Assembly (NCBI GenBank): GCA_003219925.1
Contig: QHQU01000231.1
Coordinates: 1 to 5,062 of the forward strand
From: Verrucomicrobiota bacterium
GTDB lineage: Bacteria; Verrucomicrobiota; Verrucomicrobiia; Chthoniobacterales; UBA10450
Length of the DNA: 5,062 bases
Direction: 5' to 3'
In this document: one piece after another, positions 1 to 5,062 of the stretch
How the letters are laid out: each line of letters starts with the position of its first letter
Numbering within the stretch: position 1 is the first letter of the stretch
Notes under the pieces: generated by a model
Told to the model about the DNA's origin: nothing
The model's input: the letters and a program-made list of their open reading frames with translations, nothing else
The model's database searches: none
Translations under genes and position numbers: made by a program

Positions 1-19
1 CTGCTCGATCCACCCGGCA

Positions 20-51
20 ATCTGAAATCTGAGATCTGAAATTTGAAATCT
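20..51. repeat. Heptanucleotide tandem repeat downstream of ftsW
   Basis: Consecutive 7-mers read ATCTGAA (20-26), ATCTGAG (27-33), ATCTGAA (34-40) and ATTTGAA (41-47), then the partial unit ATCT (48-51). That is four full copies with two substitutions, ending just before the ftsW stop codon (53-55). The rest of 1-52 shows no gene start I can support. The tract resembles short heptamer repeats found between genes in some bacterial genomes; no function can be read from it. Confidence 0.75.
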
Positions 52-52
52 T

Positions 53-1198
53 TCATATCCTTGGCGTCATGCGGGTCTGCATGGTGATGCGTTTCTTATT
101 CCCCGGCTCCAGCTTGGCCTGGCGGTAAATGTTCAACAAAATGCCGACACCAAAAAGGCAGGCAGCGAGATTCGATCCGCCATAACTAATGAACGGCAGC
201 GGCAACCCTTTGTTCGGCAGGAGCGAAGTCGTGACGCCGATGTTCACTGCTGCCTGCAACGCCAGAAGCGAAACTATTCCACAACTGAGCAGCATGCCGA
301 AGCGATCTTTCGCGTGCAGCGCGATCATCATCCCGCAAACGATGATGACGATAAACAAAAAGACGACGAGCAAGCTGACGCGTAATCCCAGTTCCTCGCC
401 GATCATCGGAAAAATGAAATCGGTGTGCGCGTAGGGAAGGTAGAGCATTTTTTGGCGCCCGTTGCCGAGGCCGAGCCCTTCCATTCCTCCGCTGCCCCAG
501 GCGATCAGCGCCTGCATTTGCTGCAAGCCGGCGTCCTGTTTGTAATTTTCCGGATGCAAAAAGGCAAGGAGGCGGCTCATTCGCTCTGGCATGCAGGTGG
601 CGGTGAAGATAAAACCACCGAGCGCGCTGGCAGAGAACACTCCGAGCAAGATGGCGTTCGTTCCGGCGACAAACATCATTACGAAGGTCGTTGCGCCGAT
701 CAGTGCGGAAGTGCCGAGATCGACCTCGGTGATAATGAGCGAGACCAGCAGCCCAGTGGCGACTAGCGGCAGGACGAAACTGAAAATCAGGTTGCGAGTC
801 CTGCCTTCAAAACGCGCGAACCACCACGCCAGAAAAAATACTGCGGCGATCTTGGCAATTTCCGATGGCTGAAATGTGATCGGACCGGCGCCGACCCAGC
901 GGCGCGAGCCGTTGATGCGCAGTCCAAAGTGCGGCACGAAGCAGAGAGCCAGGGTTCCGAGCGCGAGAAGGAACCACAGCCACCAGGTGTGATACCAGAA
1001 ATGGTAATCAACCAGCGCGGCCGCAATCAAAACGGCTAGGCCAATCCCGAGCCAGAGCGACTGGCGTTTGATAAAGAAGTAAACATCGCCGTGAGCATCG
1101 CGCGCGAAGGCGCTGGTGCTGAAAAGCATGACCACCCCGATGACGAGCATCGCCAGCACCGCCAGAAATAGAAAATAAGCGCTGTTCCGTTGCATCAC
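53..1198 (-). CDS. ftsW: Septal peptidoglycan glycosyltransferase FtsW (SEDS family)
   Basis: FtsW polymerises lipid II into glycan at the septum, working with a class B penicillin-binding protein. The product is about 381 residues with around ten hydrophobic segments. SEDS marks: NGSRRWVGAGPITFQPSEIAK, shown here only by its ends NGSRRW (96-101) and QPSEIAK (110-116); EVDLGT (158-163, usually with Pro in place of Val); a long periplasmic loop at about 201-265 ending in AHTDFIF, where Asp260 matches the essential Asp of SEDS polymerases; and LPLPFISYGGSN (332-343). The location in a dcw cluster favours FtsW over RodA. Two adjacent starts are possible: GTG at 1196-1198 and ATG at 1193-1195. 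Neither has a clear Shine-Dalgarno, only an A-rich AAAAGA just upstream. Unlike the genes before it, ftsW is not overlapped with its neighbour. The C-terminal tail after about 360 is short and basic. Confidence 0.96.
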   Translation of the reverse strand: MMQRNSAYFLFLAVLAMLVIGVVMLFSTSAFARDAHGDVYFFIKRQSLWLGIGLAVLIAAALVDYHFWYHTWWLWFLLALGTLALCFVPHFGLRINGSRRWVGAGPITFQPSEIAKIAAVFFLAWWFARFEGRTRNLIFSFVLPLVATGLLVSLIITEVDLGTSALIGATTFVMMFVAGTNAILLGVFSASALGGFIFTATCMPERMSRLLAFLHPENYKQDAGLQQMQALIAWGSGGMEGLGLGNGRQKMLYLPYAHTDFIFPMIGEELGLRVSLLVVFLFIVIIVCGMMIALHAKDRFGMLLSCGIVSLLALQAAVNIGVTTSLLPNKGLPLPFISYGGSNLAACLFGVGILLNIYRQAKLEPGNKKRITMQTRMTPRI

Positions 1199-1209
1199 TC
1201 TTTTGGATT

Positions 1210-1343
1210 GGGGAGCGCAGGCTGCCAGCCTGCTGTGTCCGGTAGCCTGCCGGGCTCGGATTTTTTAACGCGAAACCACAAAATGAAATTTCTGTGTCGT
1301 CGGAAAGCTGCCGACGACTGCAGGCCGGCAGCCTGCGCTCCCC
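1210..1343. repeat. 134-bp palindromic intergenic element with 24-bp terminal inverted repeats
   Basis: The outer arms are 1210-1233 and 1320-1343. They are inverse complements at 23 of 24 positions; the one difference is A at 1227, where the other arm predicts G. Each arm is itself nearly palindromic: 1217-1233 is a perfect 8-1-8 palindrome (GCAGGCTG-C-CAGCCTGC), and 1320-1336 is the same with one mismatch. Inside lies a perfect 8-bp hairpin (1296-1303 with 1311-1318, 7-nt loop) and a further AGCCTGC copy at 1244-1250. The middle, about 1261-1295, is AT-rich. There is no credible reading frame and no evident target-site duplication. It fills most of the gap between the LysM gene and ftsW, ending 11 bp before the ftsW GTG. 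The architecture fits a REP-type or MITE-like repeat. A transcript through it could fold into a long stem, which might act in mRNA processing or attenuation. Confidence 0.8.
1296..1318. other. Perfect 8-bp hairpin inside the palindromic element
   Basis: GTCGTCGG (1296-1303) pairs with CCGACGAC (1311-1318) around a 7-nt loop. On the transcribed minus strand it is not followed by a uridine run, so it does not look like a standard intrinsic terminator. It adjoins the right outer arm at 1320. Confidence 0.65.
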
Positions 1344-1367
1344 AGACATCCGCGAACACGCTTACTT

Positions 1368-1883
1368 TCATTCGTTCCCTTTCTTCGGCTTCTGGGCTTT
1401 GGTCGGAATAATGAGCTTCTGCCCGATCTTCAATTTGCGCGGATCATCGATATGATTCGCCGTCAGCAAATCGTCGTACGAAACCTTGAATTTCTTCGCG
1501 ATATTCACCGGGTTGTCGCCTTTCGCGACGGTGTAAACTTTCGCGCCTTCCGGAATTGGATCGTTCGTCTTCGATTTCTTCGCTATTTTCGCTGGCGAGG
1601 GCTGCGTTGCCTTCGCTTCCTCATGGTTAGTCGAGGACTTGGCAATGTGGCTTGAGCTGATGACCGGCGTTCCACCCTGCCGGCTTTTGATCGCGTTGAA
1701 GGCTATGATTCCGGCCACTGCGACGACGTGCAGCAAAAGCACGATCAAAAGCGCCCGCGACAGTTTCATGTTCGGCTCCGACGGATCGTCGAAGTCCGCA
1801 CCGGAAGCGGTAGCGCGGCGCGTCGTCGCTGCCCGCAAGTTCTTTTTGCGCGAAAAGATTTTGGGGAACCTTATCGCTTTCAT
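1368..1883 (-). CDS. Membrane-anchored LysM-domain protein in the dcw cluster
   Basis: A predicted 171-residue single-pass protein. Residues 1-38 are polar with basic clusters (RKKNLR, TTRR), so probably cytoplasmic. A hydrophobic segment spans about 44-62. A low-complexity linker rich in Ser, Lys, Ala and Pro runs to about 115. One LysM domain occupies about 117-160, from YTVAKGD to KLKIGQKLIIP. LysM domains bind the glycan of peptidoglycan, so the domain should face the periplasm with the N-terminus inside. The first repeat motif reads GDNP rather than the usual GDTL. The start chosen is ATG at 1881-1883, overlapping the murD stop as ATGA. An alternative ATG at 1767-1769 (residue 39) has GGAG 6 nt upstream and would give a 133-residue form starting just before the membrane segment. 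No catalytic domain is visible. Its place between murD and ftsW suggests a wall-anchoring or division role; this is inference. Confidence 0.87.
   Translation of the reverse strand: MKAIRFPKIFSRKKNLRAATTRRATASGADFDDPSEPNMKLSRALLIVLLLHVVAVAGIIAFNAIKSRQGGTPVISSSHIAKSSTNHEEAKATQPSPAKIAKKSKTNDPIPEGAKVYTVAKGDNPVNIAKKFKVSYDDLLTANHIDDPRKLKIGQKLIIPTKAQKPKKGNE
1776..1779 (-). promoter_or_regulatory. Possible internal Shine-Dalgarno for a shorter LysM protein
   Basis: The minus strand reads GGAG followed by a 6-nt spacer and the ATG at 1767-1769. The upstream start at 1883 has no Shine-Dalgarno of its own. The internal start would give a protein opening MKLSRALLIV, a typical membrane-anchor N-terminus. 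A four-base match can arise by chance, so this is a candidate only. Confidence 0.35.
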
Positions 1884-3211
1884 TTGGGCAAGGCGTGGAC
1901 GAGACGCCGGAATTGGTCGCCCCGGTCGGCGTAACTCTTGAACATGTCGAACGAAGAAGTGCCGGGAGAAAAGAGGACAACATCGCCGGTTTTCGCGGCC
2001 GCACGCGCGCGTTCGACTGCATCCGCCAGGGAGCGGGCGATTTCACATCGCGTTGCTTCGCGCCAATCGTCGGCGATTCGGTTCGCCATTTCACCAAGGA
2101 GAATCGCGGTATGCGCTTTTTCCTTCACCAAATCGCGCAGCGGTTGGAAATCGAAACCCTTGTCTTTTCCGCCGGCGATTAGAACCACCGGTTTGGTTTG
2201 GGCCTGCAGCGCTTTTTCCGCCGCATCCAGGTTCGTCGCTTTGGAATCGTTTACGTAATCGACCCCGGCGATCGTCCGGACGAATTCACAGCGATGGGGC
2301 GCTGGTTCATACGCACACAACGGTGCCGCCATTTGCTCGAAGGCCAATCCGCGGAGGTGACCGACCGCGAGCGTTGCCATCAAATTTTCGATGTTGTGCG
2401 AGCCGCGTAATTTGACATCAGCCAGCCGCAATACCGGAGTTGTCTCGAAACAAATCGATCCATCGGCCAAACGAAAATCCGCGCGATCGTCGTAGGCGCT
2501 GAAGGTCAGGCGCTGTGCTTCGATCTGCGGCAGGTAATCACTCGCATTGACAACAGCGAATTCCTTCCCGGTCTGATATTCGAAGATGCGCAACTTGGCC
2601 CTGTGATACTCCGCGACCGAGGCGTAACGATCGAGATGATCGGGCGCGAAGTTCAACCACACCGCAATCTGCGGGCGAAAAGTCTTGATCGTTTCGAGTT
2701 GGAACGAGCTGACTTCGACCGTCAAAACATCGAACTTCGATTGATCGCGGACGACTTCGCTCAGGGGTTTGCCAATGTTGCCGCAGGCGACGGTGCGTTG
2801 ACCGCACGCATTTAACATCTGCGCGACCAATTCAGTCGTTGTGGTCTTGCCGTTGGTGCCGGTGATGGCAACGAGCGGCACCTCGCAAAATCGCCAGCCC
2901 AGTTCGAGCTCGCCGATCGTTTCAATATTTCGCGACGAAAAATTCTGCGCCAGCGGTGAATCGGGATCGATTCCAGGGCTCAGAACCGCTAGGTCATAAG
3001 CATCGCGGTTTGTTTCCGCGGCCGGACCGCTGATCACACGCACGCCGTGGTCGCGCAAATTCTTGATCGTCGATTCCGGCAACTTATTTTCCGTCGCGCT
3101 GTCGAGCACACTGACGTTGGCATCTTGCGAGCGCAGCAGTAATGCGGCCGCCGTCCCGCTCAGTCCCGCGCCGAGCACAGCGATATTTTTATTTTGGTAA
3201 CGCGGGTTCAT
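1880..3211 (-). CDS. murD: UDP-N-acetylmuramoylalanine--D-glutamate ligase (MurD)
   Basis: MurD adds D-Glu to UDP-MurNAc-L-Ala with ATP in the cytoplasm. The product is 443 residues, normal for MurD. Domain 1 begins with a GAGLSG nucleotide-fold turn (14-19). The ATP P-loop is GTNGKTT (118-124). EVSSFQLE (166-173) and NFAPDHLDRY (187-196) are family elements, and Lys206 in HRAKLRIFE matches the lysine carbamylated in MurD. The C-terminal domain has NDSKATN (321-327, MurD-specific), GGKDKG (347-352) and SPGTSSFDMFKSY (415-427), where most relatives read SPACAS. The start is the ATG at 3209-3211, overlapping the mraY TGA as ATGA; no clear Shine-Dalgarno is visible. The frame is open upstream to 3295, but those 28 residues only shadow the mraY end, and the MurD N-terminus fits the 3211 start. 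The stop overlaps the next gene. Confidence 0.97.
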   Translation of the reverse strand: MNPRYQNKNIAVLGAGLSGTAAALLLRSQDANVSVLDSATENKLPESTIKNLRDHGVRVISGPAAETNRDAYDLAVLSPGIDPDSPLAQNFSSRNIETIGELELGWRFCEVPLVAITGTNGKTTTTELVAQMLNACGQRTVACGNIGKPLSEVVRDQSKFDVLTVEVSSFQLETIKTFRPQIAVWLNFAPDHLDRYASVAEYHRAKLRIFEYQTGKEFAVVNASDYLPQIEAQRLTFSAYDDRADFRLADGSICFETTPVLRLADVKLRGSHNIENLMATLAVGHLRGLAFEQMAAPLCAYEPAPHRCEFVRTIAGVDYVNDSKATNLDAAEKALQAQTKPVVLIAGGKDKGFDFQPLRDLVKEKAHTAILLGEMANRIADDWREATRCEIARSLADAVERARAAAKTGDVVLFSPGTSSFDMFKSYADRGDQFRRLVHALPK

Positions 3212-4308
3212 CGCAATTTCAGCGTCGCCAATCCGAGGAGTGCGAAAACGGCGGACAAAATCCAAAACCGAACAATGACGGTGTTCTCCTTCCAACCGAC
3301 CAGCTCGAAATGGTGATGAAGGGGCGACATCGCGAAAATGCGGCGCCCGGTCAGTTGAAAACTCAACACCTGCATGATGACCGAGATCGCTTCGAGGACG
3401 AAAACACCGCCGACAACAGCGAGGAGAAATTCCTGCTTACAACAAATCGCGACGACGCCGATCATCCCACCGATGGAGAGTGAGCCGGTGTCTCCCATGA
3501 AAACTTTGGCCGGGTAACAATTAAACCAGAGGAAACCAAGGCCGGCACCGACGAGCGCGGCACAAACCACCGTCAGCTCACCGGTGAATGGATAAAACGG
3601 GACCTGCAAATACTCCGCGATTTTGAAATTACCGGCAGCATAAGAAAGAAAGGCGTAGGCCAGGGCGACCGTGACGGTGCAGCCGATGGCGAGACCATCG
3701 AGACCGTCGGTCAGATTGACCGCGTTGGAGGAACCGACGATTACCACGGCAAAAAAGATGAGCGCGAACCACCCCATATCGGTAATTACAGGAGCTTTGA
3801 AGAACGGCAGATAAAGCGAGCGCGCCTGGACTTGCAGCAGCGGGCTGGTGAGAAAAACCACGGTGACCACAGCCGCCAACACCAGTTGCGCCGCCAATTT
3901 CACCCGGCCCGGCACGCCGTCGGATTTTTTCTTGGTGACTTTGAGATAGTCGTCCAGAAATCCGAGGACACCCAGATAGAGCATGCTGACCAGGACGAGC
4001 CAGACGAAGCGATTATCGGGGCGGGCCCAGAGCACGCTGGCGAGGAAGACAGTGCCGATCACCAGCACACCACCCATGGTAGGGGTGCCCTGTTTTCCAC
4101 CGTGCAGTTCGGCCAGACGTCGCACTTCCTCGACGCTGCGGATGGGCTGGCCGATTTTGAGTGAGATCAATTTTCGGATGACGAAATTCCCAAAAATCAA
4201 CGACAGAGCGAACGCGGTTACAGCTGCCGCAACCGCGCGAAAAGTAACGTAAAAGAAAACGTTGAGACCGCCGACTTGATCGCTCAAGCGATGGAGATAG
4301 AACATCAT
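3208..4308 (-). CDS. mraY: Phospho-N-acetylmuramoyl-pentapeptide-transferase (MraY)
   Basis: MraY transfers phospho-MurNAc-pentapeptide from UDP to undecaprenyl phosphate, giving lipid I at the cytoplasmic face of the inner membrane. The 366-residue length is normal for the family. Around ten hydrophobic segments are visible. Motifs in order: KQGTPTMGG (72-80), FLDDYLK (117-123, the Asp pair of the active site), NAVNLTDGLDGLA (195-207), NCYPAKVFMGDTGSL (263-277, with the catalytic-site Asp at 273) and SPLHHHFE (328-335, the His motif that distinguishes MraY from WecA-type enzymes). The start is ATG at 4308, which overlaps the murF stop by 4 nt. A second ATG follows directly (start 4305), and either could be used. 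A strong Shine-Dalgarno lies upstream (minus-strand GGGAGGG, plus coordinates 4317-4323). The TGA stop overlaps the murD ATG. Nothing is broken or missing. Confidence 0.98.
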   Translation of the reverse strand: MMFYLHRLSDQVGGLNVFFYVTFRAVAAAVTAFALSLIFGNFVIRKLISLKIGQPIRSVEEVRRLAELHGGKQGTPTMGGVLVIGTVFLASVLWARPDNRFVWLVLVSMLYLGVLGFLDDYLKVTKKKSDGVPGRVKLAAQLVLAAVVTVVFLTSPLLQVQARSLYLPFFKAPVITDMGWFALIFFAVVIVGSSNAVNLTDGLDGLAIGCTVTVALAYAFLSYAAGNFKIAEYLQVPFYPFTGELTVVCAALVGAGLGFLWFNCYPAKVFMGDTGSLSIGGMIGVVAICCKQEFLLAVVGGVFVLEAISVIMQVLSFQLTGRRIFAMSPLHHHFELVGWKENTVIVRFWILSAVFALLGLATLKLR

Positions 4309-5062
4309 CGGGCGTTCCCTCCCGCCGGCTGAAGTTTGGCGAATTCATCCAGCACCAATTCCGTGCGTGAAGATCGACTGCCTTTGATCAGAACTAGATC
4401 GCCAGGCCGCACAATCTCACTCAACATCTCCGCCGCCTCGCTTGCGTCTTTCGCGACAGCAGAATTTTCCAGCCCCGCCTTTGCAGCCGCGTCCGCAATG
4501 CTGTCGTCGGCGATCGCAATCAAGTGATCAATTCCCAGCGTCGCCGCGGTTTCGCCAACTTCGCGATGACCCCGCTCCGATTCCGCGCCCAGCTCCAGCA
4601 TTCGACCGAGAACGGCAACGCGCTTCCCATCGGTATCAAGTTCCATCAAAGTGCGCAGGGCTGCTTTCATCGAATCGGGATTGGCGTTGTAACTGTCATC
4701 GATGAACTGGACGCCGTTGATCTCGCGAATTTGCAAACGCGCCTTGGCTAGCGGTGCCGAGACCAGACCCGCCGCACATTCCTCTAACGAGACGCCGAAT
4801 GCTCGTCCGGCCGCGACGGCCAGCATTGCATTTTGTACCATGTGCAATCCCGGCACGGGCAATTGCGCGCGGCACCGATGCGCGCCCTCGACGATTGTGA
4901 ATTCGCAACCGCCCGAAGTTTGTTGCACTTCAATGGCGCGAATCGCGCCCTTCTCGATCCCGGCGAGAATCACGCGCGCGCGTGTGCGCTGAGCGATGGA
5001 GGCACTGAACTCGTCATCTGCATTCAAAACAACGAAGCCGCTTCGATCGATCGCTTCTGCCA
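4305..5062 (-). CDS. murF: UDP-N-acetylmuramoyl-tripeptide--D-alanyl-D-alanine ligase (MurF), 5' part outside the window
   Basis: MurF adds D-Ala-D-Ala to UDP-MurNAc-tripeptide using ATP, the last cytoplasmic step before MraY. Only the C-terminal 251 residues are visible; the N-terminal domain and P-loop lie beyond position 5062, and the frame stays open to the edge. Family marks in the visible part: VPGLHMVQN (the usual PG.HNV.N element, about 4830-4856), DDSYNANPDSM (MurF hallmark, YNANPDSM at 4668-4691), LGRMLELG (usually GDMLELG, so an Asp-to-Arg change), and KGSRSSRTE near the end (4359-4385). The YNANPDSM and KGSR motifs separate MurF from MurE and MurC. The TGA stop overlaps the mraY start as ATGA. 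A TTG at 5025-5027 could be taken for a start, but the homologous sequence continues upstream (AEAIDRSGFVVLNADDEF), so it is an internal Leu codon. Identification is secure; the true start cannot be seen. Confidence 0.96.
   Translation of the reverse strand, partial: AEAIDRSGFVVLNADDEFSASIAQRTRARVILAGIEKGAIRAIEVQQTSGGCEFTIVEGAHRCRAQLPVPGLHMVQNAMLAVAAGRAFGVSLEECAAGLVSAPLAKARLQIREINGVQFIDDSYNANPDSMKAALRTLMELDTDGKRVAVLGRMLELGAESERGHREVGETAATLGIDHLIAIADDSIADAAAKAGLENSAVAKDASEAAEMLSEIVRPGDLVLIKGSRSSRTELVLDEFAKLQPAGGNAR
4317..4323 (-). promoter_or_regulatory. Shine-Dalgarno site for mraY
   Basis: The minus strand reads GGGAGGG here, 8 nt before the ATG at 4308 (9 nt counted from the GGAGG core). 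It lies inside the murF 3' end. It is the only strong ribosome binding site in this operon segment; the murD and LysM starts at their ATGA junctions have none. mraY can therefore probably initiate independently as well as by coupling. Confidence 0.7.

Noticed and set aside
1244..1266. Plus-strand intrinsic terminator (short AGCC/GGCT stem followed by six T)
   Set aside because: The stem is only 4 bp, the T run is 4 nt away from it, and no gene is transcribed in that direction. It is more simply part of the palindromic element.
1008..1349. Minus-strand frame of 113 codons across the palindromic element and the ftsW 5' end
   Set aside because: It reads through the inverted repeat and the ftsW start in a different frame; the product shows no domain and merely shadows ftsW.
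1201..1352. Target-site duplication flanking the 134-bp element
   Set aside because: The bases next to the outer arms (before 1210 and after 1343) share no direct repeat, so insertion by a duplicating transposase is not demonstrated.
1199..1367. Promoter for ftsW in the intergenic gap
   Set aside because: I could not find a convincing -35/-10 pair on the minus strand; the gap is dominated by GC-rich palindromes. Transcription most likely comes from upstream.
2053..2415. Plus-strand open frame of 120 codons opposite murD
   Set aside because: It is antisense to a well-conserved gene, its product is rich in Arg, Pro and Ser with no recognisable motif, and no ribosome binding or neighbour context supports it. 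The other plus-strand frames (for example 425-766, 3142-3483, 3832-4164) are rejected for the same reason.
3212..3295. N-terminal extension of MurD by 28 residues
   Set aside because: This open stretch is the mraY 3' end read in another frame. It matches no MurD N-terminus, while the ATG at 3211 gives the typical start and an ATGA overlap.
5025..5027. TTG as the start of murF
   Set aside because: It lies inside the protein. The frame and MurF-like sequence continue upstream to the window edge, so it is a Leu codon in a truncated gene.

Overview
This window is a block of a division and cell wall (dcw) cluster, with every gene on the minus strand. In transcription order it holds the 3' part of murF, then mraY, murD, a small membrane-anchored LysM protein gene, and ftsW. 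MurF and MurD are cytoplasmic Mur ligases. MraY makes lipid I at the inner membrane. FtsW is the SEDS-family septal glycan polymerase. The LysM protein would display a peptidoglycan-binding domain in the periplasm. Together they form a nearly continuous path from UDP-MurNAc-peptide to septal peptidoglycan.

Layout: murF runs off the right edge (to 5062) and ends at 4305. mraY (4308-3208), murD (3211-1880) and the LysM gene (1883-1368) follow, and each of the three junctions is an ATGA stop/start overlap. The run then breaks: 169 bp separate the LysM stop from the ftsW start. Most of that gap is a 134-bp structured element with 24-bp terminal inverted repeats (1210-1343). Beyond the ftsW stop, positions 1-52 hold a short heptanucleotide tandem repeat. 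No gene, promoter or RNA gene can be supported there.

Organism: a Gram-negative, moderately GC-rich bacterium. A LysM protein between murD and ftsW, together with the type of short intergenic palindrome seen here, is most suggestive to me of Verrucomicrobiota, possibly a soil lineage. This is inference from recalled gene order and sequence flavour, not from a marker gene.

The enzymes themselves are ordinary. The parts that merit attention are the inverted-repeat element splitting the operon just upstream of ftsW, the LysM protein with two plausible starts, and the heptamer repeat. I found no evidence of a novel defence, mobile or biosynthetic system.
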